A stretch of 56,238 nucleotides of DNA from an uncultured Acetobacteraceae bacterium (lineage in GTDB: Bacteria > Pseudomonadota > Alphaproteobacteria > Acetobacterales > Acetobacteraceae), in assembly GCA_903918195.1 (NCBI GenBank), contig CAIXDS010000087.1, forward strand, positions 1 through 56,238, written 5' to 3'. The number at the start of each line of letters is the position of its first letter. Positions within the stretch are counted from its first letter, which is position 1. The position numbers and the translations under genes are program-made. Below, one piece after another: positions 43,996-52,037 of this stretch. Below the pieces are notes generated by a model that worked only from the letters and a program-made list of their open reading frames with translations, was not told where the DNA came from and did no database searches.

Positions 43996-44574
43996 CTATT
44001 TGTCGAATGACGGATGTATAAATGCTTGGTCTGCTATTCTTGGAATGTCATCCAGCGCCATATTCGGCCAATTCGTGTGTTGTGCATTCTCTCTGGTGAC
44101 GCACAGATTGCTAACGCGACCCTGAGTTGTGTTCCCGCGGATATCTTTCAAGGTAGCAGTTGCAACAATACACGCATAGTCAATTTTCGTGGATTGAAAT
44201 ACTTGCTCGAAGAACCGTTTGGCGAAAGACAGCATCGTGAATTTCGCGGTCGATGCCGTTAGTAGCCACGGATCAAGGCTGTATGTAAGTGTCAGAATGC
44301 CATTGGCAACGCGGGCCGTGGCCCGCGCGTCCACCGAACCAATGATTGTTGTGATGGTTTCTGGACTGCTAGGGTTGTATTTGGGCCGTATGGCATCGTT
44401 ATCGGCTGCGTTGATAATGATGGCAATAAAAATGACAATGAGAACCAACACGATCAGACAGCCACACCCAGTTTTTTTTGTTTTTGACTTGGCGGGCGGG
44501 TGACCGCACTTGGGACACGTGACGGCATCCCTCGAAAGCGGATTTCCACAAGCGGGGCAGGGGACTAGAGTCAC
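43996..44574 (-). CDS. Zinc-ribbon membrane protein
   Basis: A 192-residue protein. An N-terminal double-CxxC zinc ribbon (Cys6, Cys9, Cys20, Cys23: CPACGNPLSRDAVTCPKCG) is followed by a Lys-rich linker and one membrane segment (about 39-57, LIVLVLIVIFIAIIINAAD). The C-terminal ~130 residues are likely extracytoplasmic, with the pattern GILTLTYSLDPWLLTASTAKFTMLSFAK. The start is taken as GTG 44574 after GAGGG; an in-frame extension to 44634 exists. Base composition is lower in G+C than in flanking chromosome. Function unknown. Confidence 0.7.
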   Translation of the reverse strand: MTLVPCPACGNPLSRDAVTCPKCGHPPAKSKTKKTGCGCLIVLVLIVIFIAIIINAADNDAIRPKYNPSSPETITTIIGSVDARATARVANGILTLTYSLDPWLLTASTAKFTMLSFAKRFFEQVFQSTKIDYACIVATATLKDIRGNTTQGRVSNLCVTRENAQHTNWPNMALDDIPRIADQAFIHPSFDK

Positions 44575-45160
44575 GGTTGCACCCTCACTGAGACACGGGC
44601 GTATTGCGCCGTTCTTCCGGTGATGCAAGACCATTGTGAATTCGTATCACATCGGAGGTTCGGGTTGCGGGTCCGGCCCCCCACTGCATCAGCTTGCGCA
44701 ACCGCGCCGTGCCGGTCTTCAATTCCGGGGCCAGCGCAGGGAACGCGCGGGCGTTAGCGCTTCCGTTGCCGTGAACCGCGCGCGCCGTGTGCAACCGGGC
44801 TGTCCCAACGCTCGCGTTGGGCGTGGTGCCCTGGGTGGTAACTACCAAGCTTCGCGCGCGTTGGGCGTGGAAACCGCGCTGGAAACCGCGCCTCGGCCTC
44901 GCGCATAGAAGGGGTGACGGCTCGCGCGTGGGTAACGTGTCAACCTGCCCGTCAACCGGCCTCGCGCGCCTGGGTAGGGGGTGCGAACATCAGCGCGAAC
45001 CTGCCCCCTATCCCCGCGCGCGTGAGGTGTGCGGACAGCGTGCGGACACTCCCCCTGTCACTGCCAGTTTCGCGCGCGCGTTGTAGTTGCGTAAATGGTG
45101 CGCAAAACCCCTCGCGCGTTCCTATCGCGGCGAAATTCTGCGGTCAGAAGTTCGTCGCCG
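44575..45160. other. Repeat-rich non-coding region, candidate origin or control site of the element
   Basis: No convincing gene is present. The segment contains CCCAACGC-TC-GCGTTGGG (44804-44821), a 13-base direct repeat GCGTTGGGCGTGG (44814-44826 and 44858-44870), two adjacent GGAAACCGCGC copies (about 44869 and 44881), GTGCGGACA twice near 45028-45047, and many CTCGCGCG words. This density of short repeats is seen at plasmid and satellite replication origins or transfer origins. It lies just after the end of the leftward operon. Confidence 0.5.
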
Positions 45161-45427
45161 CTACACCAGTTCGCACAGCATGACGGTTTCGGCCTTGAGG
45201 GCGCGGACCATCGCCCGCAGTCGCCGCGCCTCGGCGCCGAACGCGCCGTGTATCGTCCGGGCAGCCCGCAACCGCTCCAATCCCTCGGCCGTGCGGGGGC
45301 CGGTGCTGCACCCGCCGTGCATCCGGCACCGCCCGTTCGGCATCGGCTTCCCGCGGCACGGAGTTCCCGCCCGCGTCCGGGCACCGCAAAGGGCTTGCAT
45401 GGGGTCTTGCCCCCGATCATCGGTCAT
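45161..45427 (-). CDS. HGG-STGP motif small protein
   Basis: An 88-residue basic protein. LCGARTRAGTPCRGKPMPNGRCRMHGGCSTGPRT carries two CxxxRxxG-type segments followed by HGG-STGP, a motif of small proteins common in alphaproteobacterial prophages and integrated elements; cysteines suggest metal binding. It overlaps the preceding gene by 11 bp and has a GGAG before ATG 45427. Exact function unknown. Confidence 0.8.
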   Translation of the reverse strand: MTDDRGQDPMQALCGARTRAGTPCRGKPMPNGRCRMHGGCSTGPRTAEGLERLRAARTIHGAFGAEARRLRAMVRALKAETVMLCELV

Positions 45428-45968
45428 CGCTCCCCCCGCCACTGACGCCAGCACCGGCCGACACGGCGCCAACAATCGCCTGCCCGCCGTCGTGCACAAC
45501 AACACGTTCAACCCGGACAACCTGCGGCCCCTTCCCCCTCTTGCGGTCCAGAGCCTCCAACATGTCGGTCATGCCCCGTGCCAGGTTGGCGCCATCCTTC
45601 CGCAGCTTGCTGGCAATGGCGGACGGCTGTTCGGGGTGCATTGCCCGGCGGAAGCACTCCATGGCAGCGTGATGCAATGCCACGGCCTGCGCCGCCAACA
45701 TGCCTTCAATCGCGTCGGCCGGCTTGAATGCTTTGAGCGCGGCCATTCCCGCACGAATACGCCTGGATTTTTCGTCGCCGTCGCGGTTCGGAAGCCACAT
45801 CGTTCCGAGAACGTCATTCAACAGCACGTTGTTGAAGTCCGGGCTATCGGAACCGCCGTATGACCGAAAGTCGTTGCTACTATTTGGTAGCCTTGCGACT
45901 TCCTGCTTTCCCGCGGCTGGAGCGGGAGCAGCGCCGCCGCCTTTCTCCATAATCGCCCCGCCGGTCAT
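45417..45968 (-). CDS. Hypothetical mobile-element protein paired with HGG-STGP gene
   Basis: A 183-residue protein. The core EGMLAAQAVALHHAAMECFRRAM and a C-terminal GKGPQVVRVERVVVHDGGQAIVG are recurrent in proteins encoded next to HGG-STGP genes in alphaproteobacterial elements. The N-terminus is polar and low-complexity. ATG 45968 overlaps the upstream stop by four bases. No biochemical function is known. Confidence 0.75.
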   Translation of the reverse strand: MTGGAIMEKGGGAAPAPAAGKQEVARLPNSSNDFRSYGGSDSPDFNNVLLNDVLGTMWLPNRDGDEKSRRIRAGMAALKAFKPADAIEGMLAAQAVALHHAAMECFRRAMHPEQPSAIASKLRKDGANLARGMTDMLEALDRKRGKGPQVVRVERVVVHDGGQAIVGAVSAGAGVSGGGSDDR

Positions 45969-46180
45969 GCAACCACCTTGAAGCCGCTCCGGCGCACGCG
46001 GGCGGCGGTGTCCGCGCATTCCTTGACCACGGCAGCGGCGGCTTGCTGGTCCGGTGCCATCGCTGCCAGTTTCCGAACCCCTGCCATCGTCAGCACAAGC
46101 CCGTGGTCGGGGTCGTCGCGCATTTCGTCCGCGGTCACGCCCGCCCGGAGGCAAAGGGCGCGCAATGCGTCAACGGTCAT
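45965..46180 (-). CDS. Small hypothetical protein in the element operon
   Basis: A 71-residue mostly helical protein (MTVDALRALCLRAGVTADEM..., ends ARVRRSGFKVVA). It is sandwiched between two genes with ATGA-type overlaps on both sides, which supports real coupled translation. No motif is recognised. Confidence 0.65.
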   Translation of the reverse strand: MTVDALRALCLRAGVTADEMRDDPDHGLVLTMAGVRKLAAMAPDQQAAAAVVKECADTAARVRRSGFKVVA

Positions 46181-46668
46181 TCCGCACCCCCTGCGACACG
46201 TCGCTTGTTCACAGTCTGAGCGGACACGCCAAGAGCCGCGGCTATGACGCCATCCCGCTCGCCAGCGGCTAGCCGGCGGTCAAACTCGGCCAGCCCTGCG
46301 GCGGTCAACCGCTTCCGTTTGCCTTCGCCCACCGTCCAGGGGCCTGCCGGGATGGCAGGCACCTGCAATGCGGGTTGCAATGCGGGCAACGCGTCAGTCT
46401 CGGGGTTCACCACGGAAGCCGGCACTGCGCGCGCTGCGAGCAATGCACCATGCGCGGCCACCTGCTGTTCTACCGCGTCCATGCGGCGCACCAGATCGGC
46501 CAGGGATGCCAGGGGTTCAGCGGCAGCGGCGGTGTCTGAAACTTGCGCCAGCAGTGCCCGCAACGGCTCGGCAAGGTCGGGGCGCCGGGTTAGCCCCTTG
46601 GCGACGGCATGCACCAGCGTATGAAACTCGGCCGGCGCACGGAACGAGGATGTTGGAAGGGACGCCAC
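46177..46668 (-). CDS. Helix-turn-helix protein, probable element regulator
   Basis: A 163-residue protein. The N-terminal ~70 residues are helical, the middle is Ala/Pro-rich, and the C-terminal LTAAGLAEFDRRLAAGERDGVIAAALGVSAQTVNKRRV is a clear helix-turn-helix (about residues 120-158). The start appears to be GTG 46668 with no strong ribosome binding site. The 95-bp region before it has a dense cluster of GCATTGC/GCAATGC repeats, so it may bind there and autoregulate. It heads a four-gene overlapping cluster. Confidence 0.7.
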   Translation of the reverse strand: MASLPTSSFRAPAEFHTLVHAVAKGLTRRPDLAEPLRALLAQVSDTAAAAEPLASLADLVRRMDAVEQQVAAHGALLAARAVPASVVNPETDALPALQPALQVPAIPAGPWTVGEGKRKRLTAAGLAEFDRRLAAGERDGVIAAALGVSAQTVNKRRVAGGAE

Positions 46669-46671
46669 GGC

Positions 46672-46742
46672 GCATTGCCTCGCATTGCGATTGTATTGCG
46701 CAAGCTACTACATTCCGCAATGCAATGCAATGCGCGCAATGC
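46672..46742. promoter_or_regulatory. Inverted cluster of GCATTGC/GCAATGC heptamers
   Basis: GCATTGC occurs at 46672-46678 and 46682-46688 with a near copy GTATTGC at 46693-46699; the inverted form GCAATGC occurs at 46717, 46722, 46727 and 46736. Copies on the left arm are about one helical turn apart, and the two arms face each other around an AT-richer centre. This looks like a multi-site operator or a set of replication iterons directly upstream of the helix-turn-helix gene. Confidence 0.65.
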
Positions 46743-46759
46743 TCCGCCGTATCGGCGGA
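46743..46759 (-). terminator. Hairpin after the 202-residue gene
   Basis: TCCGCCG-TAT-CGGCGGA is a perfect palindrome with 7-base arms, starting 4 bases past the stop of the leftward gene at 46764. There is no T-run. It may end or weaken read-through from the primase operon into the next cluster. Confidence 0.45.
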
Positions 46760-46763
46760 TCGG

Positions 46764-47372
46764 TCATCGTCCGGTGCCCCGTGCATGAACGGCCAGCGCG
46801 CCCCATCGCCGCGCCTCGGTCTCGGCCGCTTGGACCAGCAGCCCGCGCGCCTGGGGGTCCAGGGGCGCCAGCCGGTTCCTCGCCATACCTCGAAAATATG
46901 CCAGCGCGGGCGCCGGATCGCCTTCAATGCGCTGCCAGGGCCTCGGCGCCGCCATGGCTTGCGCCAGCCGTTCAACAATGTCGGTCACCGGGGACGAAGG
47001 TGGGGGCGCCAAGCTCTGCGCTTCGGCAGCTATGGCAGTCCGGTCGGCCTGCGCCTCGGGGTCGTCATAGGCACGGGTCAGGGCGGCGGCGCGGGCCTCG
47101 CAAGCGGCGCGCATGGCTGCCAGATCGGCGTCGGCCGCGGGGGATTGAGGCAACGGGGCCGGGTCATTGGCAGGGTTCCCGATGGTGCCCGCAGCGCCGC
47201 TTTCGGCTAAATGCCCCTCTGCCAAAACTGCCAAATGTGCCAAAACTTCCCCACCCCCCTCCGCAATGGGGGTTTTGGCGGAATTGGCAGTTTTGGCATG
47301 GGCACATTCTGCCGCATCCGGCGCCTCGTCCTCGGCCGCCAGTGCCACGCGGAGGCGGTCACGCCACCCCAT
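46764..47372 (-). CDS. Hypothetical protein coupled to the DUF3987 ATPase
   Basis: A 202-residue Ala-rich protein. The middle carries the low-complexity AKTANSAKTPIAEG and VLAHLAVLAEG, encoded by a long DNA inverted repeat. The C-terminal third (ALAYFRGMARNRLAPLDPQARGLLVQAAETEARRWG) is helical. ATG 47372 is chosen because GGGAGG lies 5 bases upstream; it overlaps the DUF3987 gene by 14 bp. Longer in-frame starts (47411, 47480) lie deeper in that gene. Function unknown. Confidence 0.7.
   Translation of the reverse strand: MGWRDRLRVALAAEDEAPDAAECAHAKTANSAKTPIAEGGGEVLAHLAVLAEGHLAESGAAGTIGNPANDPAPLPQSPAADADLAAMRAACEARAAALTRAYDDPEAQADRTAIAAEAQSLAPPPSSPVTDIVERLAQAMAAPRPWQRIEGDPAPALAYFRGMARNRLAPLDPQARGLLVQAAETEARRWGALAVHARGTGR
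47220..47298. repeat. Nested inverted repeats inside a coding region
   Basis: TGCCAAAACTGCCAA (47220-47234) is exactly inverted at 47284-47298 (TTGGCAGTTTTGGCA). Inside it GCCAAAAC (47239-47246) is inverted at 47272-47279 (GTTTTGGC). The resulting stem-loop lies within the 202-residue gene and encodes its AKTANSAKT/LAHLAVLAEG stretch. Confidence 0.8.
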
Positions 47373-48903
47373 GAGGGCCTCCCACCACCGCGGGGCTGAC
47401 GGTCCAGTCATTGCGCGGGCGCCCATTGATGCCTCCGCGGTCGGCCTGCCGCACCCACCCCAGCCCGGCCAGTTCTTCAAGCGCCGCCTTGATCCGGTCG
47501 GGCGTCGCGATGCCGGGGCCGTCCTGCATCCGGCGCAACTCGCGCACGTTCAATGCGGAGGGGATCGGTTGCCGGCGCAGTAGCCATCGGGCCAACCGGC
47601 GGGCGTCGCGTTCGGCTTCCGGTAGCGCCGCCTCTCCGAAGCAGCGGCGGGCCATCGGCACGGCATAGTCGGCCAGGAACGTGAGGGCGCGCAGGATGTC
47701 CGCCTCCCGCACCTCGCCCGGCGGGTTGCCCCGTCCATGCTCGCACCATTCCAGGTGTGCGAAGATCAACGACAACCGCACCGCGAAGCCGGGCAGCTTG
47801 CCTAGCCACGAAAGGAACAGCCCAGCGGCGCCTTCCTCGGTTCGGGCGACTTCCTCGCGCCAGTCCTGCAACGCGGCCTGCGCCTCGGGGGCAAAGGGCA
47901 CCAGCAGCGGCTCTGGGGGCGTCCAGGGCAGCGCCCGCAGTCGGGTCAGCCATTCCCGTGCACGGGCAACGGCAAGCCCGTCTCGGGGGCGCCTGGGCTT
48001 CTGCGGTGCCGGCCAAGTGTAGAGAAACCGTGCGGCCAACCCGTCATCATCGCCCGCCAGCAACAAGGATGCGAGGCGGTCGGGCTGGATGCCGCCGACA
48101 ATTGACCATGTGAGGTTGGGCACGGATATTTCTGCGTCGCCATCCTTCACGCGGTCGGGGGTCCAGTGCCGGCCGCCGTAGGCTTGCAGCCAGAATGCCC
48201 GATCGCTGCCAGCCCCGCCGTTGTGGCGGTCCATCCCGGCAATCCAGCCTGCCAGTTCGTCGCGCACCAGTGCCAAACCGCGCGGGTTGGCAGCCGACAT
48301 GCGTTCGGCCTTCGCAACCGTGGGATCGGTCGAAAGGATACGGTGACGCTGCGGTGCATCCGGCTCGTCCGCACCGGCCGGCATGACCGGAGGCGGGTTG
48401 CCGTGCTTCACCGCTTCCTTGACATTTTTCTCCCATATGGCCTTCCGTTCGGCCGCGGCAGCCTTGACGGTCAGGTGCTCCCGCTTTCGTTCCTTCCAAT
48501 CTTCGTTGTCTGCGGCTTCTATTTCTGCAAGCGGTGCAGTCAGCGCATCCAATGCGGGCGACTTGCCAGCACTCGGGTTGCCGATCAGCGCTGCGTTGAT
48601 GGCGGGCGGTTCCTGCCAACCGTTCCAGGGGTTCGCCCACCTGGCATTGCCAATCAGGGCACCGGCAACGGACAGCAACGCCACTGCGACATAATCGGGC
48701 GGCGCGCCCTTGGACTCCGCCGCCGCTTCGATCCATGAAGCCCAGCCCGGCGGGAACACGTCACGCAACGGCAAATCGGGCGGCGGCAACGTGTCGGCCG
48801 ACGCGAGGTCCAGGGCTGGCGCGGGCCATACCTCCGGATCGGGCGCTGCAACGGCAAGCGGCTTCGCAGCTTCAATCGTAAAGCCCATTCCACCATCAGC
48901 CAT
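47359..48903 (-). CDS. DUF3987-family ATPase, putative replicative helicase partner
   Basis: A 514-residue protein. After a ~50-residue linker, the P-loop GNPSAGKS is at residues 108-115, preceded by hydrophobic AINAALI. The DUF3987 family is found beside primase-like genes in phages and integrative elements and is thought to act as a helicase/ATPase in replication. The C-terminus (ERDARRLARWLLRRQP... RIKAALEELAGLGWV) resembles a winged helix. ATG 48903 overlaps the primase stop by 8 bp. It most likely initiates or supports element DNA replication. Confidence 0.85.
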   Translation of the reverse strand: MADGGMGFTIEAAKPLAVAAPDPEVWPAPALDLASADTLPPPDLPLRDVFPPGWASWIEAAAESKGAPPDYVAVALLSVAGALIGNARWANPWNGWQEPPAINAALIGNPSAGKSPALDALTAPLAEIEAADNEDWKERKREHLTVKAAAAERKAIWEKNVKEAVKHGNPPPVMPAGADEPDAPQRHRILSTDPTVAKAERMSAANPRGLALVRDELAGWIAGMDRHNGGAGSDRAFWLQAYGGRHWTPDRVKDGDAEISVPNLTWSIVGGIQPDRLASLLLAGDDDGLAARFLYTWPAPQKPRRPRDGLAVARAREWLTRLRALPWTPPEPLLVPFAPEAQAALQDWREEVARTEEGAAGLFLSWLGKLPGFAVRLSLIFAHLEWCEHGRGNPPGEVREADILRALTFLADYAVPMARRCFGEAALPEAERDARRLARWLLRRQPIPSALNVRELRRMQDGPGIATPDRIKAALEELAGLGWVRQADRGGINGRPRNDWTVSPAVVGGPHGVA

Positions 48904-49759
48904 TTGCGCGACCCCGCAGCACGTCGTTGAAGTCGCAGCCGGGCTTATCGGCTCGGGCGATCCGCACCGTCCGGCCTTCACGCTGCCATCGCAGCGCCGC
49001 TTGTTGGGCGGCTTCCTCCCCGGGCTTGTCTGCATCCGCGGCAATCGTCACCCGGCGCACCTCGGCAGGGAGTGCCAGCCCTTTTGCAAGGTTCCCGGCC
49101 GATACGGCAGCCCATGCAGGCAGGTTGAGAAGCCGGCCGGCGGAGGCAGCGCTTTCGATGCCCTCGCCCACCGCCAATTCCTCGGCGGCCGGGTCCAGGC
49201 GAATTGCGCCGCCCCATACCGGGCCAAGCGTTGCCTTCACCGGTTCCACCGCGGCCTTGCCGGTCCCGTCGCGACGCAGGAACGTCCGGTGGACGGCGAG
49301 GAAGGCGCCGGCGGCGTTTACCACCTCCGCCACCATGGCGGGCAACCGCCCGCCCTCGGGGTGGCGGCAGTCGCCTCGGAACCGCAGCGCCGACGATGCG
49401 CTCAGCCCGGGCAGGGCGCGGGCAGTCAGGTAGGCGTCAACGATAGTGCCGGCAGCCGGGGTGCTGCCGCTCCATAGCCGCCGGGCGGCGTCCTGCTTGC
49501 GCTGGCGGGTGGCAACGTCATCGGCTGGTGCTGTGGCGGCCGGCGGTGTCCAGGCGCCTCCTACGGCCCGCAGAATGGCATCCCGGATACCGTCCCGGTC
49601 GCCGCAGCTCGCACAGAACAACCCGATGCGATCGCCCTTGCCGGGGCGAAGCGAAAAGGCGTCGGGATAGGAGCAAGCCGGGCATGCGCCGCGATAGCCG
49701 CGAACGGCGCGATGCAGGTTCAGCCGGGATGCGAGGTCGGCAGCGGATAGGGCAGTCAC
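48896..49759 (-). CDS. Toprim-domain DNA primase of the element
   Basis: A 287-residue protein. An N-terminal zinc ribbon (Cys26, Cys29, Cys49, Cys52) precedes a linker, then a Toprim domain with the catalytic Glu (VGEGIES, 199-202) and the acidic pair Asp242/Asp244 (IAADADKPG). This is the compact primase arrangement of P4-like satellites and phages. The GTG start overlaps the upstream 47-residue gene by four bases, and the stop overlaps DUF3987. Confidence 0.88.
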   Translation of the reverse strand: MTALSAADLASRLNLHRAVRGYRGACPACSYPDAFSLRPGKGDRIGLFCASCGDRDGIRDAILRAVGGAWTPPAATAPADDVATRQRKQDAARRLWSGSTPAAGTIVDAYLTARALPGLSASSALRFRGDCRHPEGGRLPAMVAEVVNAAGAFLAVHRTFLRRDGTGKAAVEPVKATLGPVWGGAIRLDPAAEELAVGEGIESAASAGRLLNLPAWAAVSAGNLAKGLALPAEVRRVTIAADADKPGEEAAQQAALRWQREGRTVRIARADKPGCDFNDVLRGRANG

Positions 49760-49899
49760 TGGGCTGGCCTCCCCCGCCGCAACTCAGCGGCCAGGTAGGC
49801 AAGGCGCACAGCCTCGGCGGGAAATGTCGCAAGGGCGGCGACGGCAGCTTGTTCAAGCCATCGAAGAATTGCCAGCAAGTCGGGGGAAATAGTAGTCAC
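49756..49899 (-). CDS. 47-residue hypothetical protein upstream of primase
   Basis: A short helical protein (GTG start, TTISPDLLAILRWLEQAAVA... ending ELRRGRPAQ). AAGGA lies 6 bases before the start and the stop overlaps the primase start by GTGA, so it is translated with it. A longer in-frame reading upstream lacks support. No motif is recognised. Confidence 0.6.
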   Translation of the reverse strand: MTTISPDLLAILRWLEQAAVAALATFPAEAVRLAYLAAELRRGRPAQ

Positions 49900-50017
49900 A
49901 GGGCTTCCTTTGGGCTTGCCCAGGTTCGGCGGAGTTTCTATCTTCGCACTGCAACACGCGAAGTTTCTTCCCCGCCGCTCCGGTGCCGCCCGCATCGGGG
50001 CGGCTTTCGTTTGGGGA

Positions 50018-50221
50018 TCAGGCGGCTTTGCGCTGGCCTGTGCGGATCGTGGCGGCGGGCAGGCTGGCAAGGTAGGCGCGCAGGCTGTCGGTTGGGATCA
50101 GCGTGCGGTTGCCGGCCTTGCGAGCCTCGATTTTTCCGGCTCCAATCAGTTCATAGAGCACGGTGCGGCCAAGTCCGGAAATGCGAACAGCGTCCGACAC
50201 ACTCATCGCGAGTGTTTCCAT
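50018..50221 (-). CDS. AlpA/excisionase-like helix-turn-helix protein
   Basis: A 67-residue winged-helix or MerR-type DNA-binding protein. METLAMSVSDAVRISGLGRTVLYELIGAGKIEARKAGNRTLIP is a textbook HTH-17/excisionase pattern. It probably controls integrase or directs excision. ATG 50221 is chosen; an in-frame ATG lies three codons upstream. It sits between integrase and the replication operon. Confidence 0.85.
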   Translation of the reverse strand: METLAMSVSDAVRISGLGRTVLYELIGAGKIEARKAGNRTLIPTDSLRAYLASLPAATIRTGQRKAA

Positions 50222-50413
50222 GGGTAGCATCCTGTATTGTGGGGATGGTGGAAGATACGGACACGAAAACGCCCGGTCAGCCTGTCATGGCTCGCCGGGC
50301 GCGCGTTCGCTATCTTATTTGGAAGATGCTCTATTTTTGGGGTTTTTGTCAACAAAAAAGATACGCTCGAACACGCCCGGCCACGGTGTTGCATTCGCAC
50401 AACAGCGGATCGG
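50222..50413. other. Control region between integrase and AlpA-like gene
   Basis: No gene is seen. On the minus strand TTGACA (50352-50347) is a good -35 candidate for the AlpA-like gene. TTTTTGT-CA-ACAAAAA (50343-50358) is an AT-rich inverted repeat overlapping it. The stretch is visibly richer in A+T than its neighbours, as expected for an early promoter and possible excisionase binding sites. Confidence 0.5.
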
Positions 50414-51697
50414 TCAGCCGACGCGAGCCTTCCGCCGGATCGGCGTTACGTCGCCAGCCGGTGCAGCAGGGGCAGCGCAGAACGTCGCCCACGCTTCCAT
50501 CAACCTCCGCCGCTTGTCGAGTTGATCGCCGCGCCGGTAGGCGGCTTCCACCTTGTCGCGCACGGTATGGGCAAGCGCCGCCTCGGCAGTATCCCGGTCG
50601 AAGGTGGTGAACTCGGCGCACCAGTCGCGGAACGTGCTGCGGAACCCGTGCACGGTAAGGTCGCCCCGGTCCATGCGGCGCAGCACCATGGCCAGCGCCA
50701 TGACGGACAGCCCCTTGCCGGGCTTCATGCCGGGAAACACGAAGGCATCCGCTGCCTTGCTGGTGCGCAGCGCCGCCGCCTGCCGCAGCACGTCCAGGGC
50801 CGCGTCGGTCAGAGGCACCCGGTGTTCCCGGCCCGCCTTCATCCGCTCCGCGGGCACCGTCCAGACGGCTTCCGCGAGGTCGATTTCAGTCCACCGCGCC
50901 CCCAGGACTTCACCGGAGCGGGCCGCGGTCAGGATGACGAACCGCAGCGCCAGCGCCGCCACGCTGCCCACCTCGCGCTTTCCCAGCGCCACCATGAAGG
51001 CGCCCACCTCGCGCCACGGCAGGGCCGCATGGTGTTCCACCCGCGCCACCTTGGAGCGGGACGGCAGCATGTTGGCCAAGTGCCCGCGCCACCGGGCCGG
51101 GTTCTCTCCAGTGCGCCAGCCGCGCGCCGTGGCGTAGTCGAGAACCGACTCGATCCGCCCGCGCACTCGCGTTGCGGTCTCGGGTTTCACGGTCCAGATC
51201 GGTTCAAGCGCCGCCATGACGTGCCCGGTCCTCACCTCGCCTACCTGCATGTCGCCGAACAACGGGAAGGCATAGGTGGCAAGCGTGTTGCGCCACTGGT
51301 CCCGGTGCTTGTCGTTCCGCCAGCCGGCGGCGTGTGCGGCCATGTAAAGGTCCGCCACCGCCTTGAAGGTGACAGCCTGCGCCGCCGCTTGCTGCGCTGC
51401 GGCCTTCTGTGCCGCGGCCTCGGCCTCGCGCTGGGCCAGGGGGTCAATACCAGCCTTGATAAGCCGGCGCATGTCTGCGGTCCGCTGGCGGGCCTCGGCC
51501 AGCGTTACGTCGCCGGGGCCTTCACCGGCCCGGCCAAGCCCGGCTTCCCGTCGCTTGCCACCAAAGGAATACCGCACCAGCCAGAACCGGGCTTCTGCCG
51601 ATCGGACGAACAGCATCAGCCCGTCACCGTCCACATACCGGCCCGGTTTGGCAGTTCGCACCTTCGCCGCAGTCAGCCCCGCCGCCCGTTTCGGCAT
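50414..51697 (-). CDS. Tyrosine integrase
   Basis: A 427-residue phage P4-type integrase. The N-terminal DUF4102-like arm-binding domain (GLTAAKVRTAKPGRYVDGDGLMLFVR) leads to the catalytic domain with Arg260 (TAARSGEV), His350-Arg353 (HGFR), His377 and the nucleophile Tyr387 (KVEAAYRRGD). ATG 51697 gives MPKRAAGL; an in-frame extension to 51754 is less likely. The gene ends the right part of the element 162 bp from attR and catalyses insertion at the tRNA-Ser 3' end. Confidence 0.95.
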   Translation of the reverse strand: MPKRAAGLTAAKVRTAKPGRYVDGDGLMLFVRSAEARFWLVRYSFGGKRREAGLGRAGEGPGDVTLAEARQRTADMRRLIKAGIDPLAQREAEAAAQKAAAQQAAAQAVTFKAVADLYMAAHAAGWRNDKHRDQWRNTLATYAFPLFGDMQVGEVRTGHVMAALEPIWTVKPETATRVRGRIESVLDYATARGWRTGENPARWRGHLANMLPSRSKVARVEHHAALPWREVGAFMVALGKREVGSVAALALRFVILTAARSGEVLGARWTEIDLAEAVWTVPAERMKAGREHRVPLTDAALDVLRQAAALRTSKAADAFVFPGMKPGKGLSVMALAMVLRRMDRGDLTVHGFRSTFRDWCAEFTTFDRDTAEAALAHTVRDKVEAAYRRGDQLDKRRRLMEAWATFCAAPAAPAGDVTPIRRKARVG

Positions 51698-51858
51698 CGC
51701 AAAAGCCTTTGGCAACCGTCCCCACAAGGTAAGCCCGAAGGCGGGCGAAGGCAAGCGGACGATGGCGAACGGCCAGAGTGAAAACTACAGGTATTTCTTT
51801 TGGTTTTTCGTCACTCTCGCGGATTACGGCGGATGCCTGCGAACACTAGTATTGGGGA

Positions 51859-51873
51859 CACCCTCTCCGCCAA
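51859..51873 (+). repeat. attR (copy of tRNA-Ser 3' end)
   Basis: CACCCTCTCCGCCAA identical to 41872-41886. It is the right boundary of the element, 162 bp upstream of the integrase start, and the only other copy in the window. Confidence 0.9.
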
Positions 51874-52037
51874 CCATCCATTCGGTCCCGCAGCGCACAA
51901 CGCGGCAACCGACAGAACGCGCCGTCCTGGTGTCGCTGCAGTGCCAGCGCTGCCGGGTCAGGCGGCGCTGGCGTCGCTCTCGATCGCGAACAGGACGACG
52001 GGTGGAGGACGGCGCGGTGCCGCCCTCCAGCGGCGCG

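Noticed and set aside
44585..44908. Short ORFs on both strands in the repeat-rich region
   Set aside because: Low-complexity Arg/Ala/Thr content, no ribosome binding site and mutually overlapping; the repeats explain the open frames.
46672..46742. CRISPR array
   Set aside because: The repeated units are 7 bases with 3-4 base gaps and inverted arms, not long repeats with unique spacers; no cas genes are nearby.
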